A stretch of 64,000 bases of DNA from positions 59,408 to 123,407 of the forward strand of contig NZ_ATAE01000031.1 in the NCBI RefSeq assembly GCF_000474275.2. The letters run 5' to 3'. Origin of the DNA: Alkalihalophilus marmarensis DSM 21297 (lineage in GTDB: Bacteria > Bacillota > Bacilli > Bacillales > Bacillaceae_D). The notes below the pieces were generated by a model. The model was not told the DNA's origin and did no database searches. It saw nothing but the letters and a program-made list of their open reading frames with translations. How positions within the stretch are numbered: position 1 is the first letter of the stretch; the number at the start of each line of letters is the position of its first letter. The position numbers were made by a program, and so were the translations under genes. This document shows positions 55,553 through 63,931 of the stretch, piece by piece.

Positions 55553-56788
55553 TTAAAACTGTTTAAATACGAGCGTTGCATTATGTCCGCCAAATCCAAG
55601 AGAATTATTCAAGACAGCTCGTACTTCTTGTCGTCTTGCTTCATTTGGCACATAATCCAAATCACAATCTGGATCTGGTGTATGGTAATTGATTGTAGGC
55701 GGGATGATTCCGTCTTTGATCGCTTTTACCGAGAACACAGATTCAATGGCACCTGCTGCTCCTAAAAGGTGACCAGTCATTGATTTTGTTGAGCTTATTG
55801 CTAATTTTTCAGCATGCTCTCCAAATACTGTTTTCACAGCCATTGTTTCAAATTTATCATTATATGGTGTACTTGTTCCATGTGCATTCATGTAATCAAT
55901 ATCACTAGGTTGTAAGCCTGCATCTTCAATTGCCTGCTTCATAGCACGAGCACCGCCTTCACCCTCAGGAGCCGGAGCTGTCACATGGTGAGCATCCCCT
56001 GTTGCACCGTAGCCGACAATTTCTGCATAAATAGTTGCACCGCGCTTCTCGGCTGATTCTAGACTTTCTAAAATAAGGATACCTGCTCCTTCTCCCATAA
56101 CGAAACCATCTCGGTCTGCATCGAATGGACGGGATGCGTTTTCTGGGTTGTCGGTTGTTGTTACAGCTTTTGCTGCACAGAAACCAGCGACAGACATATT
56201 CGTAATTGGGGCTTCTGCTCCGCCTGTAATCATCACATCGGCATCACCACGCTGGATTACTTTAAAGGCATCTCCAATAGAATTTGTCCCGGAAGCACAT
56301 GCTGTAACAGAACATGAATTAATTCCCTTAGCTCCAGTGATAATGGAAACCTGGCCAGAAGCCATATCCGGGATTAACATTGGGACAAAAAACGGGCTTA
56401 CTCTTCTGTGACCTTTATCAAGGAATGTACGGAATTGCTGCTCAAAGGTTTCCATACCCCCGATTCCCGATCCAATCCACACTCCTACACGATTAGCAAT
56501 CTCTTCTGTAATCTCAAGTTTAGCATCTTTTAGAGCCATTAAAGAAGCTGCTACAGCAAATTGAGTAAAGCGATCCATTTTTCTAGCTTCTTTTTTATCC
56601 ATAAATTCACTTGGCTCAAAATCCTTTACTTCTGCTGCAACTTTCATTGGAAATTCTTCAGCATTCACTCTCGTTAAAAGACCAATTCCAGACTCGCCGT
56701 TAATCGCTTTCTCCCAAGTTGAATCTACATTTAAACCTAGTGGTGTGACTGCTCCAACACCCGTTACTACGACACGTTTTTTCTCCAT
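55553..56788 (-). CDS. fabF: 3-oxoacyl-ACP synthase II (FabF)
   Basis: Elongating condensing enzyme of type II fatty acid synthesis. The 411-residue thiolase-fold enzyme shows the Cys-His-His triad: [21 protein letters not shown] and [10 protein letters not shown]. The start is ATG at 56786-56788 after AAAGGAGAG, twelve codons inside the longest frame. It is 60 bases downstream of fabH and part of the fabH-fabF operon under FapR. Confidence 0.96.
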   Translation of the reverse strand: MEKKRVVVTGVGAVTPLGLNVDSTWEKAINGESGIGLLTRVNAEEFPMKVAAEVKDFEPSEFMDKKEARKMDRFTQFAVAASLMALKDAKLEITEEIANRVGVWIGSGIGGMETFEQQFRTFLDKGHRRVSPFFVPMLIPDMASGQVSIITGAKGINSCSVTACASGTNSIGDAFKVIQRGDADVMITGGAEAPITNMSVAGFCAAKAVTTTDNPENASRPFDADRDGFVMGEGAGILILESLESAEKRGATIYAEIVGYGATGDAHHVTAPAPEGEGGARAMKQAIEDAGLQPSDIDYMNAHGTSTPYNDKFETMAVKTVFGEHAEKLAISSTKSMTGHLLGAAGAIESVFSVKAIKDGIIPPTINYHTPDPDCDLDYVPNEARRQEVRAVLNNSLGFGGHNATLVFKQF

Positions 56789-56848
56789 TACAAAACTCTC
56801 CTTTTCAACTACAATTTTCATCATTGTGATCTCAAGTTAAGAATAGTA

Positions 56849-57787
56849 TTAACGTCCCCAGCGAAGGGCAACCGATCCCCATACTAATCCCGCTCCAAAA
56901 CCTACAAGAACAAGGGTATCTCCATCTTTGATTTTACCACTATTTATTTCATCCACCATAGCCATCGGAATAGAGGCAGACGATGTATTACCATACTTAT
57001 GAACCGTTTTAGACATCTTTTCTGCTGGTAATTCAAGGCGCTCACGTGCAGCTTCCATAATCCGGATATTTGCTTGATGAGGAACGAGAAAATCTACATC
57101 TTCTTTTGTTAAACCTGCCTTTTTCAGTACAGAAAGAGAAGACTCACCCATTTGTCTAACAGCAAATTTAAATACTTCCCGGCCATTCATTTCTAAAAAA
57201 TCACCTTTTTGATTAATATGCATTGCACCAGCACCGTCTGCACCTAGCTCAAAAGCTAGGAGACCTTTACCCTCAGATACAGGCCCTAGCACTGCAGCAC
57301 CTGCCCCGTCACCAAATAATACAGCCGTATTACGATCATCAAAATTGGTGATTTTAGATAATTTCTCGACACCAACGACTAGAACATGCTTATAAGCTCC
57401 TGTTTCAATAAACTGTTGTCCTGTTGCCAAGCCGTAAATAAATCCAGCACAAGCTGCACTGATATCCATTGCTGCAGCCTTACTTGCACCAAGACGCTCT
57501 TGAATGAGCGAAGAAACAGTCGGAAATGGCATATCTGGAGTCACTGTAGCGACAAGAATCAAGTCAAGATCTTCAGCTGAAATATCTGCATGTGCTAACG
57601 CCTTTTCAGCTGCTTGAAATGCCATATCAGAGCTGTCTACATCGTCTGGTGCAAAGCGGCGCTCTTCAATTCCTGTACGAGTTTTAATCCACTCATCAGA
57701 AGTATCTACTTTCTTTTCAAGATCTGCGTTGGTCACTACCTGTTCACCAATGTAGCTTCCCATTCCATAAATCCCAGCTTTCACCAT
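56849..57787 (-). CDS. fabH: 3-oxoacyl-ACP synthase III (FabH)
   Basis: FabH starts fatty acid synthesis by condensing acyl-CoA with malonyl-ACP; Bacillus versions prefer branched acyl-CoA. The 312-residue protein has the Cys-His-Asn triad: [21 protein letters not shown] and [10 protein letters not shown]. It corresponds to B. subtilis fabHA. The start is ATG at 57785-57787 after GGGGGAAT. First gene of the operon, with a FapR operator upstream. Confidence 0.96.
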   Translation of the reverse strand: MVKAGIYGMGSYIGEQVVTNADLEKKVDTSDEWIKTRTGIEERRFAPDDVDSSDMAFQAAEKALAHADISAEDLDLILVATVTPDMPFPTVSSLIQERLGASKAAAMDISAACAGFIYGLATGQQFIETGAYKHVLVVGVEKLSKITNFDDRNTAVLFGDGAGAAVLGPVSEGKGLLAFELGADGAGAMHINQKGDFLEMNGREVFKFAVRQMGESSLSVLKKAGLTKEDVDFLVPHQANIRIMEAARERLELPAEKMSKTVHKYGNTSSASIPMAMVDEINSGKIKDGDTLVLVGFGAGLVWGSVALRWGR

Positions 57788-57835
57788 ATGCTGATTCCCC
57801 CTTTATAAAAACCGCTACATAATTTACGAGTTATT

Positions 57836-57854
57836 ATTAGTACCTGATACTAAT
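57836..57854. promoter_or_regulatory. FapR operator upstream of fabH-fabF
   Basis: ATTAGTACCTGATACTAAT matches the FapR box and is nearly the same as the one before fabI (952-970). It overlaps the promoter on its downstream side. Confidence 0.88.
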
Positions 57855-57881
57855 TTTATCTTATTAAAATAAGTCTGTCTA
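57853..57881 (-). promoter_or_regulatory. fabH-fabF promoter
   Basis: On the minus strand TAGACA (57876-57881), 17 bases, TAAAAT (57853-57858). Confidence 0.65.
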
Positions 57882-57997
57882 CAAAAATTAAGAAGTTCCT
57901 ATTCATGTGAAAAGGGCATCTGTCCACACACATTAAAGGGACGATGCCCATAAACTAGTAAGGGATAGAGAAGCTGGAGAGTAAGGAGGATTTTCTC

Positions 57998-58276
57998 ATG
58001 AGTAAGCATAAAAAAGATGAACGGCAGGTTGATGTGTTTTCTCAACTAATGTTTGGTGCACCGCCGCCTGAGCCGGCTAAAGAAGAGGCTAAACCGACCC
58101 AATTAGAACAGATTATCACATTAGTCCAAACCGTTGGACCAGCCATTGATAAATTAGCTCCTTTGATGGGAGTGCTGCAGACATTTTTTAAACACCAGCA
58201 ACATAAAACAAGTGATAGTGAGGTTAAAGAAACAGCCACTGAAACAACAAATAAAAAAGAAGGCGGCAACGTATAA
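57998..58276 (+). CDS. Hypothetical 92-residue protein
   Basis: The product has a basic start, a Pro/Glu-rich segment (PPPEPAKEEAKP) and a hydrophobic amphipathic helix (LVQTVGPAIDKLAPLMGVLQTFF). It starts with ATG at 57998 after TAAGGAGGATT. The C-terminus is polar. A coat or membrane-associated role is possible; no family is recognised. Confidence 0.6.
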   Translation: MSKHKKDERQVDVFSQLMFGAPPPEPAKEEAKPTQLEQIITLVQTVGPAIDKLAPLMGVLQTFFKHQQHKTSDSEVKETATETTNKKEGGNV

Positions 58277-58296
58277 CTCGTTGCTGCCTTCTTTTT
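58254..58296. terminator. Bidirectional terminator
   Basis: A 17-bp stem (58254-58270 with 58280-58296, one wobble pair) overlaps the ends of the 92-residue gene and the convergent coat-like gene. Confidence 0.85.
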
Positions 58297-58582
58297 ATCG
58301 ATAATAATAAAATTGATTATAAGGTGTACCAAAGTTAGGACCATAACTCGGACCAAAATTCGGGCCATAACTTGGGCCAAAGCTCGGGCCGTAACTCGGG
58401 CCGAAGTTCGGGCCATAACTAGGACTGTAATACACAGGCGGCCTTCCGTAATTATTAAACAATAAACCGCCAATCGCTAAACCGCCCAAAAAAGGGATAA
58501 AGGGGAAATACCTTTGATCATGAGGGTTCACTTGATGAGATCGCACCATTTGATGATATGGCTGGTAAGGCTGATAATTCAT
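58295..58582 (-). CDS. Gly-Pro-Tyr repeat protein, coat-like
   Basis: The 95-residue product has a hydrophobic middle (FIPFLGGLAIGGLLF) and about seven tandem PSYGP/PNFGP-type units in its C-terminal half, with a Tyr-rich end (YYYR). This composition is typical of Bacillus spore-coat or surface proteins, but no family name can be given. The start ATG at 58580-58582 follows AAGGAG. The repeats are also visible in DNA at about 58325-58425. Confidence 0.65.
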   Translation of the reverse strand: MNYQPYQPYHQMVRSHQVNPHDQRYFPFIPFLGGLAIGGLLFNNYGRPPVYYSPSYGPNFGPSYGPSFGPSYGPNFGPSYGPNFGTPYNQFYYYR

Positions 58583-58648
58583 CCATCCCAACTCCTTCAC
58601 ATAGATTCCCTACATCCTATGGACTCTCCCCTCATTTTGAGCGTGTCC

Positions 58649-58981
58649 TTATTCCGATTGTCCTGATGACTTCCCAAGCTCCTCCATCAGGTCATTAAAA
58701 AACCCATCCAGCTGGCCTTTTAATTTCTCTTCTTCCGGCGTTTTAGGTTTCATTTTTTTGACGGCTTCGTACGTTTCTAGGAAGCCATTAAAATCTCCGG
58801 TACGAATCTGAGCAAGACTATAGTGAACAAATAATCTAATATGCTCGCCGCCGCTTTTCTTCGTTAATTCAACAAATGGTTTAAGCTTCTCAATTGCTTC
58901 TTCATTTCTTTTTTCAGATACTAACCTAAATCCTTCCTTCATTTTATCAGCAAATGCTTGCAGCTTTTCATCTTTTGTCAT
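58649..58981 (-). CDS. Hypothetical TPR-like helical protein
   Basis: The 110-residue protein is entirely helical with the pattern of two TPR-like repeats (EEAIEKLKPFVELTKK, VHYSLAQIRTGDFNGFLETYEAV). Such proteins usually bind partners. The start ATG at 58979-58981 follows GGAGAGAAC. It sits downstream of comZ on the same strand, 73 bases away, with a hairpin in the gap. Function unknown. Confidence 0.65.
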   Translation of the reverse strand: MTKDEKLQAFADKMKEGFRLVSEKRNEEAIEKLKPFVELTKKSGGEHIRLFVHYSLAQIRTGDFNGFLETYEAVKKMKPKTPEEEKLKGQLDGFFNDLMEELGKSSGQSE

Positions 58982-59003
58982 TAAGGTTCTCTCCTGTCAT
59001 AGA

Positions 59004-59044
59004 AAGAGGCTAACCTTAATATCAGGTAAGCCTCTTCTTTTTTT
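59004..59044. terminator. Hairpin between comZ and the TPR-like gene
   Basis: A 13-bp stem (59004-59016 with 59024-59036, one mismatch) with a T-run on the plus strand and only a short T-tract on the minus strand, so it would not be efficient for comZ. Confidence 0.5.
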
Positions 59045-59054
59045 ATTCATTTTC

Positions 59055-59249
59055 TTATTTACTCTCAGATTTACCGTTTTCTAGACCAAGCTCGTATGCT
59101 TCAGACATGACATTAAGCAATAGTTCAAGCATGGGCTGTAAATCATCCATGTTTAATTCGATTCCTTTGTCGTCTAGAAATTTTTTCCCTTCCGGTAAAT
59201 GGTTCATTGCAATTTGCATAAATTTCATATTCATTTCTGGATTATTCAC
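59055..59249 (-). CDS. comZ: ComG operon repressor ComZ
   Basis: The 64-residue product matches B. subtilis ComZ (63 residues), with MQIAMNHLPEGKKFL and ELLLNVMSEAYELG. ComZ represses the comG transformation pilus operon. GTG start at 59247-59249 after AAAGAGGTG. It follows med, as in B. subtilis. Confidence 0.9.
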   Translation of the reverse strand: MNNPEMNMKFMQIAMNHLPEGKKFLDDKGIELNMDDLQPMLELLLNVMSEAYELGLENGKSESK

Positions 59250-59368
59250 TTATAGTCACCTCTTTATCAGACTTGTACAAAAAGATTCCATGTTAAATTT
59301 ACTATGACTTCACGTTTTAGGCAAGGAAATGAACAACTAACTTAAAGATTACAAATGGTATGATTCCT

Positions 59369-60325
59369 TTATTGATTAGGGAGCTCTCCTGTTTCGATGT
59401 ATGTATTCAAGTCACTTTTCACTTGGTCTTGTACCTCTTGCGGCACTTGAGAACTAAATTCTCCTAGAGAAATAACTCCTTCAGTAAAATCAAATGTATG
59501 ATTGCCAGGTTCTAATGTTCCTGCTTGATATTGTGCAGCCACAAGCTCATATAGTTCATCTACATGCTGAATGGTACTCGTTAATACGGTCGCTTCTCCT
59601 AGATCTGATTGATCCCCAACATAACCGATTGCATACAATCCCTCTTGTTTTACTTTTTCGATTACTTCAACATGAAAACCATCCCCAGCAGGATAAAACA
59701 CATCAATGTTTTTCTCTTTCAATTGATAAAAATACTCGATGGCTGTTTCAGTATCTGACCAGTCATTTACATACTCGATCTTTACCTCAACTTCTGGATC
59801 AATATACTTTGCTCCATCTTTGTACCCTTCTAATTCTGGCTGCCAAGGATACGCAGCAATAGCACCAATCTGGCTGCTTTGAGAGGTTGACGCTCCTACC
59901 ATCCCAGCGAAGAAACCCATAGCGTAGCTGTCAAACTCTAGGTTCGTCACATTCTCGCCAGTCACTTCCCCATTAAAACTGACAAAGTGTACATCTGGAT
60001 AATCTTCACTGAGTTGTGAAAAATAATCAGCATAGATCTGGCCATGACCAAAAATTAAATTAATATCTTGTTCTATAAAATCGTTAATTCCATTTATCAC
60101 ATCAACTTTAGAATTCACTTCTTCTCTAAAATCAACATGAACATCCAAAGTGGAATGAATCGTTAATAAACCCTGATACCCTTTGCTATTCCACCCTTGG
60201 TCATCAATTGTATCTTCAATTAACAAACCTACTCCTTTTAGCCCATTTTCCTTTGACTCAGCTGAACAACCAGCTGCTACCATCAATACAACTGCTAAAC
60301 TCACAATTAATCGTTGAATGAACAT
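59369..60325 (-). CDS. med: Med, BMP-family lipoprotein
   Basis: The 318-residue protein has a lipobox MVAAGC (Cys at residue 20) and a BMP/PnrA-like periplasmic-binding fold. B. subtilis Med raises comK expression. The start is ATG at 60323-60325 after GGAGAG; the frame extends ten codons further up without a site. Its partner comZ follows on the same strand 120 bases downstream. Confidence 0.88.
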   Translation of the reverse strand: MFIQRLIVSLAVVLMVAAGCSAESKENGLKGVGLLIEDTIDDQGWNSKGYQGLLTIHSTLDVHVDFREEVNSKVDVINGINDFIEQDINLIFGHGQIYADYFSQLSEDYPDVHFVSFNGEVTGENVTNLEFDSYAMGFFAGMVGASTSQSSQIGAIAAYPWQPELEGYKDGAKYIDPEVEVKIEYVNDWSDTETAIEYFYQLKEKNIDVFYPAGDGFHVEVIEKVKQEGLYAIGYVGDQSDLGEATVLTSTIQHVDELYELVAAQYQAGTLEPGNHTFDFTEGVISLGEFSSQVPQEVQDQVKSDLNTYIETGELPNQ

Positions 60326-60698
60326 GCTCGCACTCTCCTGATTGATTTCCACCAACTACTAGTATAAAACATTTGGTAGATTTTTTCTTCCTCGTTGTTT
60401 TAAAAATGCTATTTCATTCGTGCTTGGGGTTAATGGCCATACTAACCTATTCGTTATGATTATTTAGACACCCTGCATAACTTGTTAAATTAATTAAAAC
60501 GTAATCTAAATGTAATCATTTCTGCACCCTCCAAAGGTCTTGCATTGCGTTGTTAAAATTCATTTTTCAAACCATTCTGTGTAAAAGCTGCATTTATAGT
60601 TGAATCCAAGGGTGAATCCCGTTTCTAAGACTGGTATAATGAGACGATAATAATTTGATCATATGATTTCTGATATGATTTGTAGAAACGAGGAATAC
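60326..60698. other. Intergenic region between med and prfC
   Basis: 373 bases between divergent genes. It holds an extended -10 for prfC at 60632-60640. Otherwise nothing is supported. Confidence 0.5.
60632..60640 (+). promoter_or_regulatory. Extended -10 of prfC
   Basis: TGGTATAAT (TGN-TATAAT) about 60 bases before the ATG; the -35 is weak. Confidence 0.5.
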
Positions 60699-62297
60699 AT
60701 GATGACCGAACTAAAACCCGTTCAATCAAGACGGACATTTGCAATCATTTCTCACCCTGATGCCGGTAAGACGACACTAACTGAGAAATTATTATTATTT
60801 GGCGGAGCTATTCGAGAAGCCGGTACTGTTAAAGGACGAAAAAATAGTAAACATGCGATGAGCGACTGGATGGAGATTGAAAAACAACGTGGAATCTCTG
60901 TAACAAGTTCAGTACTTGAGTTTTTATATGATGGCTATCATGTCAATATATTAGATACTCCGGGGCATGAAGATTTTAGTGAAGACACTTATAGAACCCT
61001 TACAGCAGCAGATTCGGCTACCATGTTAATTGATGCGGCCAAAGGGGTCGAAGCTCAAACGAAGAAACTATTTAAAGTGTGTAAAATGCGCGGTATTCCT
61101 ATCTTTACTTTTATGAATAAATTAGATCGTCAAGGACGAGATCCTTTTGAGCTAATGGAAGAATTAGAAGAGCTGCTTGGAATTCGTTCGTACCCTATGG
61201 GCTGGCCTATTGGTATGGGTCAATCGTTCAGCGGGGTATATGATCGTCATAATAAGAAGCTTGAACTATATAATCCAGAAAACCCTAAAGAAATTGATGT
61301 GATTCAGCTTAATGGTCCGGATGATCCTAAGCTAGATGAAGTGATTGGTGATGAGGGTCTGGTCGCTCAATTTAGAGAAGAGTTAGAGTTACTTGATGTA
61401 GCAGGTGATGTGTTTGACCTTGACCTGATTAAAAAAGGTGAATTGACACCGATCTTCTTTGGAAGTGCCATTTCGAGCTTCGGGGTACAAACCTTCCTTG
61501 AGCATATGCTTAAGCTTTCACCATGGCCGACACCAAGAGAAAGCACCAAAGGAATAATTGACCCTCTTACCCATAACAAATTCTCAGGGTTCATCTTTAA
61601 AATTCAAGCTAATATGAATCCAGCACACCGTGACCGTGTCGCTTTCTTACGTATAACGTCAGGTAAATTTGAACGCGGAATGCAGGTTAAGCATGTCCGC
61701 CTTGGCAAAAACCTTAAATTAGCTCAGCCAACTCAATTCCTTGCTCAAAGCAGAAGCATTGTCGATGAGGCCCATGCAGGCGATATCATCGGTTTATTCG
61801 ACCCAGGCACCTTCAGAATCGGTGATACACTCGTAGAAGGCCAAGAGTTCGAATTCGATGAAATGCCACATTTCTCGCCTGAACATTTTTCTGCGATTAC
61901 CGTTAAAGAAGCATTAAAACATAAGTCCTTTGAGAAAGGGCTGCACCAATTAACCGAAGAAGGAGCCATCCAATTATTTAAAACGTATAACCGTTTCAAT
62001 GAACAGCAAATTGTCGGGGTTGTCGGAGTCCTGCAATTTGAAGTATTAGAGCATCGTCTCAAAAATGAATACCATGTTGATATTCAACTAGAACGACTTC
62101 CGTTTTCATTTGCACGGTGGGTTGATGGTCCTGAAGAGGAAATGAATACATTCAAAAAAATGCAGCGTAATCTGGTTACTGACCGAGATGGGCGTATTGT
62201 AGCACTATTTGATAATGATTTCCAAATGCGAACAGCGATTGATAAATACCCTAATATTCAGTTCTATGAAAACTCGTTTTATAAGTCTCAATCATAA
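60699..62297 (+). CDS. prfC: Peptide chain release factor 3
   Basis: RF3 is a GTPase that recycles RF1/RF2 after termination. The 532-residue protein has G1 SHPDAGKTT, G3 DTPGHEDF and G4 MNKLDR. The ATG at 60699 (the first of two in tandem) follows GAGGAATAC. RF3 is patchily distributed in Firmicutes, so its presence is informative but not odd. Its right end has a terminator; to the right lies the STAS/B12 operon, convergent to it. Confidence 0.94.
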   Translation: MMTELKPVQSRRTFAIISHPDAGKTTLTEKLLLFGGAIREAGTVKGRKNSKHAMSDWMEIEKQRGISVTSSVLEFLYDGYHVNILDTPGHEDFSEDTYRTLTAADSATMLIDAAKGVEAQTKKLFKVCKMRGIPIFTFMNKLDRQGRDPFELMEELEELLGIRSYPMGWPIGMGQSFSGVYDRHNKKLELYNPENPKEIDVIQLNGPDDPKLDEVIGDEGLVAQFREELELLDVAGDVFDLDLIKKGELTPIFFGSAISSFGVQTFLEHMLKLSPWPTPRESTKGIIDPLTHNKFSGFIFKIQANMNPAHRDRVAFLRITSGKFERGMQVKHVRLGKNLKLAQPTQFLAQSRSIVDEAHAGDIIGLFDPGTFRIGDTLVEGQEFEFDEMPHFSPEHFSAITVKEALKHKSFEKGLHQLTEEGAIQLFKTYNRFNEQQIVGVVGVLQFEVLEHRLKNEYHVDIQLERLPFSFARWVDGPEEEMNTFKKMQRNLVTDRDGRIVALFDNDFQMRTAIDKYPNIQFYENSFYKSQS

Positions 62298-62304
62298 TTA
62301 AAAG

Positions 62305-62338
62305 AAAAAAGATGGCCAAAGGGCCATCTTTTTTTATG
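62305..62338. terminator. Bidirectional terminator
   Basis: A perfect 13-bp stem (62305-62317 with 62322-62334) with A-run and T-run flanks; it overlaps the end of the STAS gene. Confidence 0.88.
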
Positions 62339-63083
62339 AGCTTAAATAGGAATAGATCACATCATGGAGATTGCTTTTAAATGTAGCGTCTAATTTTGTT
62401 CCTTGTTTATTGAAGTGGAATACCTGTTTAGGTGATAAGCCGATTACACTTGAATGAATCCCCATAATTTGCAGCCTTTGAATAAGATAATAGAAGGCAT
62501 CTACTCCGTCTTTCTCGAGGTCGCCAATCCCATTAAAATCAAAAAGGATCTGCTCAAATTGTCCATTGAATGCTTGTTCAGATATTTCTTTTTGATTCAT
62601 TTCAATGAGTGTTCGATCAAATTCCCCGTAAAATAATACGACCCCTGTCGTTTTTGATATGCGTATAAAAGGGGCGGAAAGCATTTTTATTCTTTTTAGT
62701 GATTCTTCAAGTTTCTCTTTTTGCTCAAGCAGCTCAAAGTTTGTTGAAGCGAGACGTTTACTGTGCTGCTGAACTAACCCTTCTAGACGTTTAATGTCTT
62801 CATCTTTTGGGACACATATTAAGTGATACATGTCATCCTTCCAAGATAATGAGCATTGAAATAAAGCCATAGGAGCTTGCTTTGTATTCATAACCAATTC
62901 AAAATCTTGACGTTCATTAGCTTCAAGGGCCCTTTGAAATTTGTTTAAGCTTCCTTGATCGATGATCTCTTCGAGCGCCTGAAAGTGTTTAAAGAGATCC
63001 TTTGCATCATCAGACTGATCAATCAATACCAGGTCACGATTAAAAGTAATGTACGGAGCTGGTACATGTTTAATATTTATCAT
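62334..63083 (-). CDS. RsbR-like STAS-domain protein
   Basis: The 249-residue protein has an N-terminal PAS-like region (about residues 1-95), a helical linker (about 96-133, KRLEGLVQQHSKRLASTNFE) and a C-terminal STAS domain that begins SAPFIRIS and ends FKSNLHDVIYSYL. This order and these motifs match RsbR, the stressosome protein of the sigma-B pathway. The residues that are phosphorylated Thr in RsbR (DTMVA segment) are replaced (KDGVDA), so it probably works without that switch. It overlaps the B12-binding gene by 14 bases, so the two are coupled. A sigma-B/stressosome output is inferred. Confidence 0.85.
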   Translation of the reverse strand: MINIKHVPAPYITFNRDLVLIDQSDDAKDLFKHFQALEEIIDQGSLNKFQRALEANERQDFELVMNTKQAPMALFQCSLSWKDDMYHLICVPKDEDIKRLEGLVQQHSKRLASTNFELLEQKEKLEESLKRIKMLSAPFIRISKTTGVVLFYGEFDRTLIEMNQKEISEQAFNGQFEQILFDFNGIGDLEKDGVDAFYYLIQRLQIMGIHSSVIGLSPKQVFHFNKQGTKLDATFKSNLHDVIYSYLSS

Positions 63084-63735
63084 TCACTTTCACTCCAGCT
63101 GAACAATTTTCCAGCCATCGGTCTAATTCATTCAAATCTTTTAATAGTAGAGTTTGATCTGAGCAATGACTTCTTAGGTCATATTCTGCTACTAATCTAC
63201 CTCCTACTAAGACAGTTGGCCGGTGCGGTAAATCTTCTAACGTACGTACGAATTTATTTAGATTCACTAAATGATAAGGTATGGTAACAGACAGCCCGAT
63301 CACCTCTGGCTTCCATTCAATCGCTGCACTAACAAGAGCATCAAGCGGCAAATTTGCTCCATACAAACGTGTCTTCCAGCCTTTTTGTTCGAATAAATGT
63401 GAAGTAAGTTTAAGGCCTATATCATGCTGTTCTTCTTCTATACAAAGAAACATAGCTTTTGGCTGCTCGTTCATATAGCGTAAATTAGCTGTTCGTTTTG
63501 AGTGATACAATGAAAGAACAAAATCACAGGTTGATGTAGCTAAGTGTTCATCCGCTACGTTGATTTCGTTTTCTTCCCATAAGCGCCCAATCTCTCTCAT
63601 TGATTCTGTAATTAATCCATTATAAAGCGGCAAAGAATGACCTTGTTGCTTTAATACCATTTGAGAGATATTCCAAGCCTCTTTTTGATTACCTGAGAGC
63701 AGAGCTTTGACAAACAGATTTACTTCATTTTGCAT
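63070..63735 (-). CDS. Stand-alone B12-binding protein with CarH-like light-sensor motif
   Basis: The 221-residue protein has a four-helix B12-binding cap (about residues 1-85) and a Rossmann cobalamin domain (about 93-210). It has W53-x9-E63-H64, the motif of CarH/LitR adenosylcobalamin photoreceptors, and ExHxxG (E102, H104, G107) for the lower axial ligand. CarH has an N-terminal MerR DNA-binding domain; this protein has none. It is likely that it senses light or cobalamin and signals to the STAS protein encoded by the overlapping next gene. The start is ATG at 63733-63735 after GAGAGGTG. Confidence 0.88.
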   Translation of the reverse strand: MQNEVNLFVKALLSGNQKEAWNISQMVLKQQGHSLPLYNGLITESMREIGRLWEENEINVADEHLATSTCDFVLSLYHSKRTANLRYMNEQPKAMFLCIEEEQHDIGLKLTSHLFEQKGWKTRLYGANLPLDALVSAAIEWKPEVIGLSVTIPYHLVNLNKFVRTLEDLPHRPTVLVGGRLVAEYDLRSHCSDQTLLLKDLNELDRWLENCSAGVKVNDKY

Positions 63736-63899
63736 TCTACTTTCACCTCTCTTACTATAAATTAGAGAAAAAATACGTTCTGCTAATCGTTTAAAGGTTA
63801 GGCCTTTGCTAGATGTTTGAGACTAGTAGATTGCTATAATAAACGAGATTTCTTGTCCATTCATCCTATTATGTCATACATTCAGGTAAAAAAGAAGTA

Positions 63900-63925
63900 C
63901 TACCCTTTTTCCAAACCTTTCAAAC
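63900..63925 (-). promoter_or_regulatory. Sigma-B-like promoter for the B12/STAS operon
   Basis: On the minus strand GTTTGA (63920-63925), a 14-base spacer and GGGTAG (63900-63905) are close to the sigma-B consensus GTTTAA-N12-14-GGGTAT. It would start a transcript with a leader of about 155 bases. The match may be accidental in A/G-rich sequence. Confidence 0.4.
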
Positions 63926-63931
63926 TTGCAT

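Noticed and set aside
58042..58473. 143-codon minus-strand frame over the repeat region
   Set aside because: It overlaps both the 92-residue gene and the repeat protein; the repeats cause a Val/Arg-rich shadow.
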